A stretch of DNA of 64,000 bases from JAAXPZ01 sp965215705 (GCA_965215705.1 CBDCEE010000002.1:1-64000), one strand, 5' to 3'; positions 1 to 8,318 are shown, numbered from the stretch's first letter. Notes: generated by a model from the letters alone, not told the origin. Translations and numbers: made by a program.

Positions 1-63
1 TATGAAGAGTTCAATGAGGTATATTTTATAAATAAAAAGGCAATTGGTTACTTTTGGGTTTAC

Positions 64-1164
64 TTATGTATAAAGATTTATGACGGCATCTTTTCCTGAG
101 TCTGGGGCAAGTTTTGCATATCTCATGGTCATTTGAATATCTGCATGATTCATTAGTTTTTGAATTGTAAAGATCGGTACTCCTGCTATAGCTAATTGTG
201 ATGCAAATGTGTGTCTTAATGTATGAATTACTGCACGATTTTTTGTATCATCCTTTTCTAGACCAGCATTAAATAATCCATCAATAATTTTTAATAATAA
301 TCTAGAAAATGTTCTCAAGGCATAAGGTTTAGGTGTCCCACTAACAATATAATCGTTCACTTCCATGTGAGGTAATATTTTTGCAAGATGTATTTTAGTT
401 TCTTCATCAAAAAAACCTTTATACGTAGACTTGTTTTTAGAGTCCATTAAAGTAATTGTATTATTTTGCATATCAATGTGTTTTTTCTGAAGTATTAAAA
501 TATCTTTTAGTCTGTTTCCTGTATTTAATGCAATAAGTACAAAAACATAAAAAGCATCATTGTCTTTTATCTTATTTTTAAGTTCGTTTACTTCTTGAAG
601 TGTTAAAAACCTTTCTCTTTGATTATTTACTTTAAGTCCTCTAATACCTGCACAAGGACTAATGAACTTTAAATCTTTTTCCTTAATAGAATAATTAATA
701 ATAGTAGCCATTAATTGGATGGTTCCATTTATGCTCTTAGCTGCTTTTGGTTTACTCATGAGAGTATTTCTAGACTTAATAACATCTTCTTTAGAAATAT
801 GGTGAATATCTGTATGCCCAAACACAGGTTTTATGTGTAGATTATACTTGCCCCTTTGTCTATCATTTGAACTATTTTCGAATGCTTTATCTGTAAAGTA
901 TACATCTGCCAAATCATTTAAGGTAATGACTTCTTTACGTTTATATTTTACAATGGGTGTATCATCACCAAATTTTGCAGCATTTATGGCATCATTACGT
1001 TTTTGATGACAGAAGGCTTCATTAATACCTTCGCTCTTTTTCCCAATATGTATTCGGTTGAACTTGCCTGCTACTTTATAGGTTATGTAGTAGCTACGAT
1101 CTCCATTTTGTAATATTGTATAGACAACACCTGTATATTTTTTTGATTTTTCAAAACTAGCCAT
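64..1164 (-). CDS. Tyrosine recombinase / phage-type integrase
   Basis: Site-specific DNA recombinase of the phage integrase family. The C-terminal half shows the catalytic set: Arg in TGNRLKD, the HTLRHTF box (His and Arg), a second His in MNHADIQ, and the nucleophile Tyr in MRYAKL. The N-terminal part resembles an arm-binding and core-binding (SAM-like) region. The frame stays open to a GTG at 1176, but that codon lies inside the IS21 terminal repeat. The ATG at 1164 (MASFEKSKK) is therefore chosen, giving 366 aa. The IS element begins only 6 bp upstream of this ATG, so the native promoter and ribosome binding site are gone and the gene is probably silent or driven from the IS. The gene is AT-rich, as expected for mobile DNA. 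The element it belongs to must lie to the left of the window or have been partly deleted. Confidence 0.88.
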   Translation of the reverse strand: MASFEKSKKYTGVVYTILQNGDRSYYITYKVAGKFNRIHIGKKSEGINEAFCHQKRNDAINAAKFGDDTPIVKYKRKEVITLNDLADVYFTDKAFENSSNDRQRGKYNLHIKPVFGHTDIHHISKEDVIKSRNTLMSKPKAAKSINGTIQLMATIINYSIKEKDLKFISPCAGIRGLKVNNQRERFLTLQEVNELKNKIKDNDAFYVFVLIALNTGNRLKDILILQKKHIDMQNNTITLMDSKNKSTYKGFFDEETKIHLAKILPHMEVNDYIVSGTPKPYALRTFSRLLLKIIDGLFNAGLEKDDTKNRAVIHTLRHTFASQLAIAGVPIFTIQKLMNHADIQMTMRYAKLAPDSGKDAVINLYT

Positions 1165-1170
1165 ATTTGT

Positions 1171-1198
1171 TGTCACCCGCGGTGCTAAAATAGGCAGT
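1171..1198 (+). repeat. IS21 left terminal inverted repeat
   Basis: 28 bp beginning TGTCACCCGCGG. It matches the reverse complement of 3249-3276 at 25 of 28 positions (differences at repeat positions 6, 13 and 15). It abuts the 5' end of the integrase gene. Confidence 0.88.
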
Positions 1199-1297
1199 AT
1201 AAAAGACTGCTAAAAGAGTAGTTTTTACAACCAAAAAGCCAAAGGAACAGAGTAAATCTGTTAGAGTCTTTTTCTAATGTATTTTAGAAGGAGATTT

Positions 1298-2404
1298 ATG
1301 CTTAAAAAAGGTGAAGTAAAAATGATCCACAAGATGATAAAAGAGGGCTTAAGTAAGAGTGCTATTGCACGTAAACTTGGGCTGAGTCGAGATACTGTTT
1401 CAAAGTACGCCAAATTACCAGAAGGTCACATTCCTGCCATAAAAAGAGAAGCTACCAGTACCACAGTAGATGCGTATCTTCCTCATATTGCAAGAATGCT
1501 AGAGGAGGCACATAAGTTAGATGTACATATTCCCTCAAGCTCTATCTATAAAGAAATCCAAAAGATGGGGTATAGTGGTTCCCTTCGTTGGATGCAAGAG
1601 AATATGCAAAGGCATGAACTTAGACGTAAAGTTGAAGATGAAGAGCCTTTAGTAAACTTTGAAACAGCCAAAGGTAAGCAGATGCAAGTCGATTGGATAG
1701 AGTTTCCTAAAGATGGGCTATCTGCCTTTGTGGCTACGATGGGATACTCAAGAGCATCGTATGTGGAGTATGTTACAGATGAGAAAGTAGATACGCTCAT
1801 CAATTGTCATATGAATGCCTTCTCCTACTTTGGTGGTGTTCCACAAGAAGGTCTCTATGACAATATGAAGACTGTTATTCTCAAACGTAATGTCTATGGC
1901 AGAGGCAAACACAAATTCAATGAACAATTCCGTGACTTTGCCAAACACTGCGGTATGGAACTTAAAGTGTGTAAACCCTACAGACCACAAACCAAAGGTA
2001 AAGTAGAACGATTTAACCATTATCTGAGATACAGCTTTCATAACACTTTTAAAGTACGATTGTCCATGATGGGATACACGATGAATAAAGAGAACGCAAA
2101 CGCTGAAGTGATGGATTGGTTAGACTATACTGCCAATGCGAGAATACATCAGACTTTACTACAAAAACCATTTGATTTACTTGCACAGGAGCAGTTACAG
2201 CTGCTGCCTGTGCCGAAGCCATATAACGGTATCCACCCATTAAAAGCAACGTCTAAAAGTATAACACAAGAGCCTATAGTCAAACCTAAACCCCGTATAC
2301 ATATCCCTCAACGTGATTTACAAAGTTATGACGAGTTCATTCCTGCTGCCATCGCATATTTACTAACGTATAGTCTTATTACAGGAGGGGCATCATGGCA
2401 ATAA
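1298..2404 (+). CDS. istA: IS21-family transposase IstA
   Basis: DDE transposase that catalyses strand transfer for the element. The N-terminus has a helix-turn-helix (GLSKSAIARKLGLSRDTVSKY). An rve-type catalytic core follows, with candidate acidic residues in QVDWIEF, LYDNMK and KGKVERFNHY. The C-terminus contains the family-typical RDLQSYDEF-like segment. An upstream ATG at 1277 is in frame, but AGAAGGAG at 1286-1293 sits at good spacing from the ATG at 1298, so that start is chosen (368 aa). This is shorter than many IstA proteins of about 500 aa. Its end overlaps istB by 10 nt, suggesting translational coupling. Confidence 0.9.
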   Translation: MLKKGEVKMIHKMIKEGLSKSAIARKLGLSRDTVSKYAKLPEGHIPAIKREATSTTVDAYLPHIARMLEEAHKLDVHIPSSSIYKEIQKMGYSGSLRWMQENMQRHELRRKVEDEEPLVNFETAKGKQMQVDWIEFPKDGLSAFVATMGYSRASYVEYVTDEKVDTLINCHMNAFSYFGGVPQEGLYDNMKTVILKRNVYGRGKHKFNEQFRDFAKHCGMELKVCKPYRPQTKGKVERFNHYLRYSFHNTFKVRLSMMGYTMNKENANAEVMDWLDYTANARIHQTLLQKPFDLLAQEQLQLLPVPKPYNGIHPLKATSKSITQEPIVKPKPRIHIPQRDLQSYDEFIPAAIAYLLTYSLITGGASWQ

Positions 2405-3192
2405 ATGAGCAGATAGAAGCTTTGTGTAAAGAACTTAAACTTAATTCTCTTTGTAAAACACATCATGAGCTGAGTAACCGTGCAGCCAAAGAGAGCTGGA
2501 AATATAGTGAATATCTGTATGAGGTACTTAAAAGTGAATCTGACTCTAAAGCCGAACGCTCTAGAGCAACACTTACCAAGATGGCTGGGTTTCCCACAAT
2601 TAAAACATTAGAACAATTTGACTTTGATTTTACAGTAGGCGTAAACAGAAGACAGATAGAAGAATTATCGACTATGGAGTTTGTCAGAAGAAAAGAGAAC
2701 ATCATTCTACTGGGTCAGTCTGGTGTGGGTAAAACGCATCTTGCTATTGCACTAGCATATCAAGCTGTACAGAAACGTGTCAAAGCACGCTTTATTACAG
2801 CTTCTGATCTCATACTTCAAATGAGTCAAGCAAAGAAAGAGAAGCGTTATGATGCTTTTTTACGACAGGCTGTGATGTCTCCTGCATTACTTGTCATTGA
2901 TGAGATAGGTTACTTTCCTATGAGCAAAGAAGACGCACATCATTTCTTTCAAGTTATCTCTCGCAGATATGAACGTGGCTCAACCATTGTTACCTCTAAT
3001 TTAGTCTTCTCACAATGGAGTAGTATCTTTGCAAATGACAAGGTAGTTACTACAGCTATTTTAGATAGATTATTGCACCATTCTCATGTGATAAATATAC
3101 TTGGAGATTCTTACAGATTAAAAGAGAAAAAGGAGGAAGAAATGAATGGATCAGATCTTTATGAATTTGAACCAAAAAAGAGTAAAAAGTAG
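2395..3192 (+). CDS. istB: IS21-family helper ATPase IstB
   Basis: DnaA/DnaC-like AAA+ ATPase that assists IstA in target choice and strand transfer. Walker A is GQSGVGKTH (about residue 105) and Walker B is LLVIDEIGY (about residue 165). The length of 265 aa is normal for IstB. A strong ribosome binding site (AGGAGGGG) lies within the end of istA. A Lys/Glu-rich tail follows the ATPase core. No frameshift is seen. Confidence 0.92.
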   Translation: MAINEQIEALCKELKLNSLCKTHHELSNRAAKESWKYSEYLYEVLKSESDSKAERSRATLTKMAGFPTIKTLEQFDFDFTVGVNRRQIEELSTMEFVRRKENIILLGQSGVGKTHLAIALAYQAVQKRVKARFITASDLILQMSQAKKEKRYDAFLRQAVMSPALLVIDEIGYFPMSKEDAHHFFQVISRRYERGSTIVTSNLVFSQWSSIFANDKVVTTAILDRLLHHSHVINILGDSYRLKEKKEEEMNGSDLYEFEPKKSKK

Positions 3193-3248
3193 GACTAAAA
3201 TATTGATGTTGCTTACGGTTACATTTCGTTAAAAAAAACTTACGAAAA

Positions 3249-3276
3249 ACTGCCTATTTTAACTCCGCGGTTGACA
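3249..3276 (-). repeat. IS21 right terminal inverted repeat
   Basis: 28 bp ending CCGCGGTTGACA, the partner of 1171-1198. About 56 bp separate the istB stop codon from this repeat, a usual arrangement for the family. Confidence 0.88.
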
Positions 3277-3324
3277 TTAAGCTATTATTTGCTAAGATTT
3301 ACCTATGATACTTTAAGGAAAAAC

Positions 3325-3480
3325 TATGATACTTACACTATCGGCCACACAGCTTGAAGCCCTTATACACGGGGTTTCAGAGAGATTGGGCTTACTCTCC
3401 CCCTCTCCCGGCCACTACTTTATATCCCATCATTTTTTAGACTTCATACCGTGTAATCTATTTTCCTATTTTTTGTTATA
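3325..3480 (+). pseudogene. Possible short transposase remnant between the IS21 element and chromosomal genes
   Basis: A 51-codon open frame with an AAGGA box 9 nt upstream. The first residues (LTLSATQLEALIHGV) resemble the C-terminal end of IS66-type TnpB proteins; the rest has no recognisable family. It lies in the 230-bp spacer between the IS21 right end and the next gene. It may be a decayed insertion sequence scar or a chance frame. The match is by eye and weak. Confidence 0.2.
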
Positions 3481-3482
3481 AT
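3477..3482 (+). promoter_or_regulatory. Predicted -10 box for the membrane protein gene at 3511
   Basis: A perfect TATAAT about 28 nt before the chosen start codon, in a T-rich context. There is no clear -35 box, which is usual for the Campylobacterota housekeeping sigma factor. Confidence 0.5.
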
Positions 3483-3510
3483 CTTTTTGAGCCAAATTAT
3501 GGAGTTCTCA

Positions 3511-4545
3511 ATGCGTAGATATATGGTGCTTTTGGTATCGTTGTTGGGTTTGTCTTTGTCACTCTATTTTGTGTCTGGGCAGATTGAATATACCTATCAT
3601 GAACCCGATATAGACAAGCTCCTGCAGGAGAAAGTCACACCGGGCTATCTGGATATCAAGATCGAGAAAGCGATCAAGGCAGAGCACTTCACTGAGGTAG
3701 AGATGTATGTGGGCTTGGCAGAGATGCTGGATGTGCGGCTGCTGCCCTCCACGCTACAGAGGATCAGAGAAAATGCCGGGTTCTTTCAGGAGAGCTGGCG
3801 GCAGACCAAGGCTTTTGCTTCTGGGTTTGCAAACGGTGAAGCGGGGAGTATCGCTGGGCTCTCTGGAAGTGTCCTCTCCGATATGACCCTCTATGGTGAT
3901 CTCAGAGATATTCACAAAGAGGGTAGCAAGTATCTAGAGGGCAAAGGCTATGATCATTTCGTACTGGGGATCTCACTGGTGGGTGTGGGGCTGAGTGCTT
4001 CTCAGGTTGTCAGTTTGGGGAGCACCACCGGTCTCAAGGTGGGTGCCTCCCTGCTCAAGGTAGCGAAGAAGACAGGCAAGCTCTCCAAGCCCTTCCTGAA
4101 ATCCCTCTCCGGTACACTGGATAAAGCGGTGGATATGAAAGCACTACGATCTCTGAAACTGGAGGCACTTTTGCACCCCAAGGCAGCAGCCAAACAGATC
4201 TCCAAAAGCATCGATATGCACATGCTCAAACCATTGCTGAATGATATCTCTGTGATCAAGCAGGAGACGTCACTGATCGATACGGTGGATCTGCTCAAAT
4301 ATGTAGATACCCCCAAAGACCTCTCAAAGATCGTAAAGATCAGTGCAAAGTACAAGAAGCAGACCAAAGGTGTGATGAAGGTCACAGGAAAGCGTGCGCT
4401 GAGACTTGTCAAGGGTGGGATCAAATGGACAGCCAAACTTCTCTGGGCAGTGAGCATGGCAGTGTTGAGCGTGCTTCTTTTTCTCTTTGGGGTGTTTGGG
4501 AAATGGAGACTTTATAAAAAATTGCGTAGAAACAACTTGAATTAA
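3511..4545 (+). CDS. Unrecognised membrane-anchored protein, 344 aa
   Basis: I do not recognise this family. An N-terminal hydrophobic segment (residues about 4-20) looks like a signal anchor. The body is Lys- and Ser/Leu-rich, with a Gly/Ser-rich hydrophobic stretch around residues 140-175. A strong transmembrane helix (LLWAVSMAVLSVLLFLFGVF) lies near the C-terminus, followed by a basic cytoplasmic tail. The middle region would be outside the cytoplasm if both hydrophobic ends span the membrane. The ATG at 3511 is chosen because GGAG lies 6 nt upstream; a TTG at 3487 and an ATG at 3499 are also in frame. Base composition is richer in G+C than the IS region beside it, so it is probably resident chromosome. 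Confidence 0.6.
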   Translation: MRRYMVLLVSLLGLSLSLYFVSGQIEYTYHEPDIDKLLQEKVTPGYLDIKIEKAIKAEHFTEVEMYVGLAEMLDVRLLPSTLQRIRENAGFFQESWRQTKAFASGFANGEAGSIAGLSGSVLSDMTLYGDLRDIHKEGSKYLEGKGYDHFVLGISLVGVGLSASQVVSLGSTTGLKVGASLLKVAKKTGKLSKPFLKSLSGTLDKAVDMKALRSLKLEALLHPKAAAKQISKSIDMHMLKPLLNDISVIKQETSLIDTVDLLKYVDTPKDLSKIVKISAKYKKQTKGVMKVTGKRALRLVKGGIKWTAKLLWAVSMAVLSVLLFLFGVFGKWRLYKKLRRNNLN

Positions 4546-4556
4546 TCACTTTTAAC

Positions 4557-4562
4557 TATAAT
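4557..4562 (+). promoter_or_regulatory. Predicted -10 box for the desaturase gene
   Basis: TATAAT 29 nt upstream of the desaturase ATG, just after the stop codon of the preceding gene. It suggests the desaturase is transcribed on its own. Confidence 0.45.
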
Positions 4563-4591
4563 TTCCATAAATAAAATTGAACGGAGTGAGT

Positions 4592-5803
4592 ATGGGAGAA
4601 GTGCCTAACAAGGTAGAAGAGGAGCAGATCGTTGAAGTGGAGGCTTCATCGAGATATGCGCGGTATGAGGATGTGGACAAGGAGCAACTGGAGCGTGATA
4701 TTAATGCGATCAAGGAGGCGATGGATCCTGTAGGCGAAGCGGATTTTCGGCATCTGCTCAAGCTGGAGCGATGGGGGAAGATGTTTACTTTTGGTGGCTA
4801 TGGTCTCATCGTGGTAATGGCGATTGTTGGGATCACGAGTGGGTTTGGCTTTTGGATGCTGGCGATCATGGCGGCTGTTTTCATAGGCATAGGCAATGTC
4901 GCCAGATGGGCAGATGTGGTGCATCCCGTACTGCATGGGGCCTATGACAAAGTCCCCAATGTCCCGGAGCGATACACCAAAAAGGTCTTTGCCAAGGGTG
5001 CCAGACGCTATATCGACTGGCTGGACTGGATCAAGCCACAGGCGTGGGAGTATGAGCATAACATCATGCACCACTACCATCTGGGAGAAGCAGATGACCC
5101 GGACAATGTCGAGAAGAATCTGCAGTGGCTCATCCAGTCCAAGACCCCGATGTGGCTACGCTATGTGATCATCTATGCCTTTGCCGGTACATGGAAGTAC
5201 ACCTACTATGCTCCCAATACCCTGCGTATCCTGGAGAACAAGAAAAATCGTGATCAGGAGAAGCTGGAGGTGACGGATTTTGAGCTCGACCCACGCAAGA
5301 AAAACGGCCTGGAGCTCTGGATGGAGTATCTACTCCCCTATGCTGTGATCAAGTTCGTGCTCTTTCCTGTACTGTTTGCCGTCTTTTTCGGTACAACAGT
5401 AGGGGTCAATGCCCTCATCATCCTGCTCATGGCAGAGTATGTGGCAAACCTGCACTCGTTTTTGGTCATTGTACCCAACCACTCAGCAGAGGATATCTAT
5501 ATGTTCAGTGAACCACACCAGAGTACAGGGGAGTTCTACCTGCGTCAGATCATGGGCTCTGTCAACTACAACACCGGATCAGACTTCAAGGACTTTGTCC
5601 ATGGCTTCCTCAACTACCAGATCGAGCATCATCTCTTTCCCAATATGCCTCACAGCTACTACCAGCGTATGCAACCTATCGTCAAAGATATCTGTAAAAA
5701 GCACAATTTGGAGTATAGACAGGAGAGCGTCTTCAAGCGTATTGGTATGAGTATCGACCTCATGGTAGGCAAGACCAAACTACTGAGAGTGGAGGGGATC
5801 TAG
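4592..5803 (+). CDS. Membrane fatty acid desaturase
   Basis: Di-iron desaturase that introduces a double bond into fatty acyl chains, acting in the inner membrane. The three histidine clusters of the family are visible: HPVLH (about residue 110), HNIMHHYH (about 155) and QIEHH near the C-terminus, preceded by an NH in VPNHSAED. Hydrophobic helix pairs follow residues 65 and 250. There is no cytochrome b5 domain, so reducing power must come from a separate partner. The start at 4592 has GGAG 5 nt upstream; an in-frame TTG at 4577 is less likely. The protein is 403 aa. The N-terminal 45 residues are acidic and probably cytoplasmic. Substrate and regiospecificity cannot be told from the sequence. 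Confidence 0.82.
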   Translation: MGEVPNKVEEEQIVEVEASSRYARYEDVDKEQLERDINAIKEAMDPVGEADFRHLLKLERWGKMFTFGGYGLIVVMAIVGITSGFGFWMLAIMAAVFIGIGNVARWADVVHPVLHGAYDKVPNVPERYTKKVFAKGARRYIDWLDWIKPQAWEYEHNIMHHYHLGEADDPDNVEKNLQWLIQSKTPMWLRYVIIYAFAGTWKYTYYAPNTLRILENKKNRDQEKLEVTDFELDPRKKNGLELWMEYLLPYAVIKFVLFPVLFAVFFGTTVGVNALIILLMAEYVANLHSFLVIVPNHSAEDIYMFSEPHQSTGEFYLRQIMGSVNYNTGSDFKDFVHGFLNYQIEHHLFPNMPHSYYQRMQPIVKDICKKHNLEYRQESVFKRIGMSIDLMVGKTKLLRVEGI

Positions 5804-5906
5804 CCTCTCTTCCGTGCTTATTAGCAATGGTATTGATTGCTCTGCTTTGTTCTCTGATGAAAATATAGCCTCAATCATCAGTAGAGCATATGTATTATTT
5901 ATATGT

Positions 5907-5912
5907 TATAAT
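5907..5912 (+). promoter_or_regulatory. Predicted -10 box for the aquaporin gene
   Basis: TATAAT 52 nt before the aquaporin ATG, in the 160-bp spacer after the desaturase. No clear -35 box. Confidence 0.4.
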
Positions 5913-5963
5913 GAGTAGCTATAAAATAAAATAAGTACACATACATTGTGGGGAGGGTAAAGC

Positions 5964-6656
5964 ATGACATTAGGGAAAAAGTTGGGTGCTGAATTTTTCG
6001 GTACATTTTGGTTGGTTTTAGGAGGGTGTGGATCAGCAGTAATAGCAGCTGCATTTCCAGAGCTTGGTATAGGTTTTGTAGGGGTGGCACTTGCATTTGG
6101 TTTGACGGTATTGACTATGGCGTATGCTGTAGGGCATATCTCTGGTGGGCATTTTAATCCGGCTGTTTCTTTTGGTTTATGGTCAGCGGGTAAGTTCGAG
6201 ACAAAAGAACTGCTCCCCTATATCGTAGCACAAGTGATAGGCGGTACACTGGGTGCATTTGTGCTCTATATGATTGCTTCAGGTCAAGCAGGGTTTGAAG
6301 CAGGAGGATTTGCTTCCAATGGTTTTGGAGAGCTGTCTCCGGGGAAATATAGCTTGACATCGGTGGTGATCACTGAGGTAGTGATGACATTTATGTTTCT
6401 GTTCATTATCCTAGGCTCCACAGATCCAAAAGCACCAGCAGGCTTCGCTCCTATAGCTATCGGTTTGGGGTTGACACTGATACACCTGATATCTATCCCT
6501 GTATCTAACACCTCTGTAAACCCAGCCAGAAGTACAGCTGCAGCACTATTCGCAGATACCGCAGCACTCAGTCAAGTATGGGTCTTCTGGGCAGCACCCA
6601 TCGTAGGGGCTATTTTGGCAGGTGTCGTATGGAAATTTTTTGCTACACAAGAGTAG
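5964..6656 (+). CDS. aqpZ: Aquaporin Z-type water channel (MIP family)
   Basis: Six-helix inner-membrane channel for rapid water flow. Both pore motifs are present: GGHFNPAVS (first NPA, about residue 65) and NTSVNPARS (second NPA, about residue 185). The His in LIHLISIPVSN matches the selectivity-filter position of water-specific AqpZ, and the Arg after the second NPA is conserved. The length of 230 aa is typical. A strong GGGGAGGG ribosome binding site precedes the ATG. A water-selective channel is favoured over a glycerol facilitator because the Asp of the second glycerol-channel motif (NPARD) is Ser here. Confidence 0.9.
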   Translation: MTLGKKLGAEFFGTFWLVLGGCGSAVIAAAFPELGIGFVGVALAFGLTVLTMAYAVGHISGGHFNPAVSFGLWSAGKFETKELLPYIVAQVIGGTLGAFVLYMIASGQAGFEAGGFASNGFGELSPGKYSLTSVVITEVVMTFMFLFIILGSTDPKAPAGFAPIAIGLGLTLIHLISIPVSNTSVNPARSTAAALFADTAALSQVWVFWAAPIVGAILAGVVWKFFATQE

Positions 6657-6668
6657 TATTTAAAGATA

Positions 6669-6707
6669 GAGAAGAAGCCCTATAAAGCCGATTAGGGAGC
6701 TCTTCTC
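6669..6707 (+). terminator. Terminator-like hairpin after the aquaporin gene
   Basis: The inverted repeat GAGAAGA..CCCTA (6669-6682) and TAGGG..TCTTCTC (6693-6707) forms a long stem with a 10-nt loop, 13 bp after the stop codon. No U-tract follows, so intrinsic termination is uncertain. Confidence 0.4.
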
Positions 6708-6777
6708 CAAAAGCACGAAAAGTACAAAATACTACCACTAAGTGGACTTTTAAATGGCCTTGATTACTGCAAGATTT

Positions 6778-6900
6778 TTATTGAAAAGATATGCCTTCAC
6801 TTTCTGGCTCTTCATTTAAAGTACTCGATGCATAAAACAGCATCGCTTCAAAAACAATATCATTCAATGTACAGATTACCGATTCTATTCTCAAGAGAAA
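6778..6900 (-). pseudogene. Remnant of the 3' end of a P-loop ATPase gene (paralogue of the gene at 15.0-16.1 kb)
   Basis: Read on the minus strand, the segment encodes TLNDIVFEAMLFYASSTLNEEPE followed by about nine extra codons and a stop. The intact ATPase at 15004-16089 ends TLNDIVFEAMPFYEWSILNEAPEE. At DNA level 6831-6871 matches 15039-15079 at 39 of 41 positions and the adjoining 20 bp at 15 of 20. Upstream on the minus strand the frame closes within about 10 codons of the similarity, so only the C-terminal end survives. It is the only recognisable content of the 400-bp spacer between aqpZ and the transporter gene, apart from the hairpin at 6669-6707. It marks the left edge of the AT-rich amino acid block. 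Confidence 0.75.
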
Positions 6901-7003
6901 TATGAATCATTTTCAATTATTCGGCTATAACTGGCTTAGTGACTATTTCTTTGAACAATTAGGTGCGAAATTTAATTTAAGTTAAGTTCTTACAATAAGA
7001 AGC

Positions 7004-7009
7004 TATAGT
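7004..7009 (+). promoter_or_regulatory. Candidate -10 box for the amino acid binding-protein gene
   Basis: TATAGT 48 nt upstream of the ATG at 7057. It is the best -10-like hexamer in the AT-rich spacer. Confidence 0.3.
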
Positions 7010-7056
7010 GTAGTAGTTTCGAGGTAGTTTCGAAATATATTCTATTAGGAGGAATT

Positions 7057-8067
7057 ATGAACAAAATATTGAAATTATCATTAGCAGCCATAGCTGTAGT
7101 TGGTATGTGTGCAAATGCTGGTACTTTTGAAAAAGTAAAAAAAGAAGGCGTTATGCATTGTGGTATGTCTACAGGTTTTGCCGGTTTCGCAGAAATGGGT
7201 GATGACAAAGTTTGGAAAGGCTTTGATATAGATCTTTGTAGAGCAGTTGCAGCAGCAGTGCTTGGGGATGCTAACAAACTAGTTAATCACCCGCTAAACT
7301 CTTCTGAAAGATTTATCGCACTTCAAAGTGGTGAAATTGATATGCTCGCAAGATCAACAACCTGGACATTTACCAGAGATACATCTTTGGGTCTTAACTT
7401 TGCAGGCGTGAATTATTATGATGGTCAAGGATTCTTAGTCGCCAAATCACTTGGTGTCAATGATCTAAAAGAGTTAGATGGTGCAACGTTTTGTCTACAA
7501 ACTGGAAATACAACAGAGCTTAACCTAGCAGATTATTTCAAACAACACAATATGAAGTATAAGCCAGTATTGTATGATACCGATGCTCAAGTGATAGCTG
7601 GATTTAAAGCGGGTCGTTGTGATGTGATTACAACGGATCAATCAGGACTTTATTCAAAACTGACAAAGCTAGACAGAAGCAAGTATAAGGTTTTGCCAAA
7701 TATCATATCCAAAGAACCATTGGGCCCCGTAGTAAGACAAGCGGATGATCATTGGTTTAATATTGTTAAATGGTCTTTGAATGCGATGATTACAGCAGAA
7801 GAGTTAGGTGTTACCTCAAAAAATGCTGCTGATTTAGCTAAAAACTCTGATAACCCAGAAATCAAAAGACTTCTTGGTGTCACTGGAAATCTAGGTAAAA
7901 TGCTAGACTTAGATCCTAAATGGGCGTATAATATTATTACACAAGTAGGTAACTATGGTGAGTCATTTGAAAAGCATTTAGGTGTCAATACACCACTTAA
8001 AATCAAAAGAGGTGTCAATGCTTTATGGACTAACGGCGGAATTCTTTATTCTCCACCATTTAGATAA
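7057..8067 (+). CDS. aapJ: Periplasmic polar amino acid-binding protein (AapJ-like)
   Basis: Solute receptor of an ABC importer of the general L-amino acid (Aap/Bzt) type. A signal peptide is present (MNKILKLSLAAIAVVGMCANA, cleavage after ANA). The mature start VKKEGVMHCGMSTGFAGFAEMGDDKVWKGFDIDLCRAVAAAVLGD is characteristic of AapJ. Later hallmarks are SGEIDMLARSTTWTFTRD, CLQTGNTTELNLADYF and the C-terminal RGVNALWTNGGILYSPPFR. The length of 336 aa is normal. AGGAGG precedes the ATG. A 286-bp spacer with a hairpin separates it from the permease genes, often seen where the binding protein must be made in excess. Ligand choice within polar amino acids is not readable; the downstream enzymes point to threonine. 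Confidence 0.88.
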   Translation: MNKILKLSLAAIAVVGMCANAGTFEKVKKEGVMHCGMSTGFAGFAEMGDDKVWKGFDIDLCRAVAAAVLGDANKLVNHPLNSSERFIALQSGEIDMLARSTTWTFTRDTSLGLNFAGVNYYDGQGFLVAKSLGVNDLKELDGATFCLQTGNTTELNLADYFKQHNMKYKPVLYDTDAQVIAGFKAGRCDVITTDQSGLYSKLTKLDRSKYKVLPNIISKEPLGPVVRQADDHWFNIVKWSLNAMITAEELGVTSKNAADLAKNSDNPEIKRLLGVTGNLGKMLDLDPKWAYNIITQVGNYGESFEKHLGVNTPLKIKRGVNALWTNGGILYSPPFR

Positions 8068-8083
8068 AAATTTAAAATCAACA

Positions 8084-8106
8084 ACTCCGACCCAAGGGTT
8101 CGGAGT
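8084..8106 (+). terminator. Hairpin after aapJ (attenuator or mRNA stabiliser)
   Basis: A stem of ACTCCGA-CCC with GGG-(T)-TCGGAGT and a 2-nt loop, 16 bp after the aapJ stop. No U-tract follows. It could protect the binding-protein mRNA or reduce read-through into the permease genes. Confidence 0.45.
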
Positions 8107-8318
8107 ATGACTCAGATTTAAATTTACTGGTGAGACGTCACTTACGAGAAATTATTCCCTACCTGATTCATGAGATAATTCTCTTGAGTTTCTCCTGTAT
8201 TTTCAAATTTGATTTTTGAATTTAGGATCTTGATTTTTGCCCCTTATTTTAGTCGATTACTCAGTATAGGTACAAGAACAAGTATAATACTGCACTTTTG
8301 TAGGTGTGAAAGTTACAT

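Larger units (their letters stand above)
1171..3276 (+). mobile_element. IS21-family insertion sequence, complete (about 2.1 kb)
   Basis: A two-gene element (istA, istB) bounded by imperfect terminal inverted repeats. Left end 1171-1198 and right end 3249-3276 match at 25 of 28 positions when one is reversed; both start TGTCA and contain CCGCGG. TGT...ACA ends and an istA-istB pair with overlapping reading frames are typical of IS21. Both genes are intact, so the copy could be active. The flanking bases (ATTTGT on the left, TTAAGC on the right) show no target-site duplication, although IS21 elements normally create one of 4-8 bp. Confidence 0.9.

Noticed and set aside
1165..1176. GTG start of the integrase at 1176
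   Set aside because: The codon lies inside the IS21 terminal repeat; the native start is the ATG at 1164.
1165..3282. Target-site duplication of the IS21 element
   Set aside because: I compared 4-8 bp on either side (left ATTTGT, right TTAAGC) and found no matching repeat.
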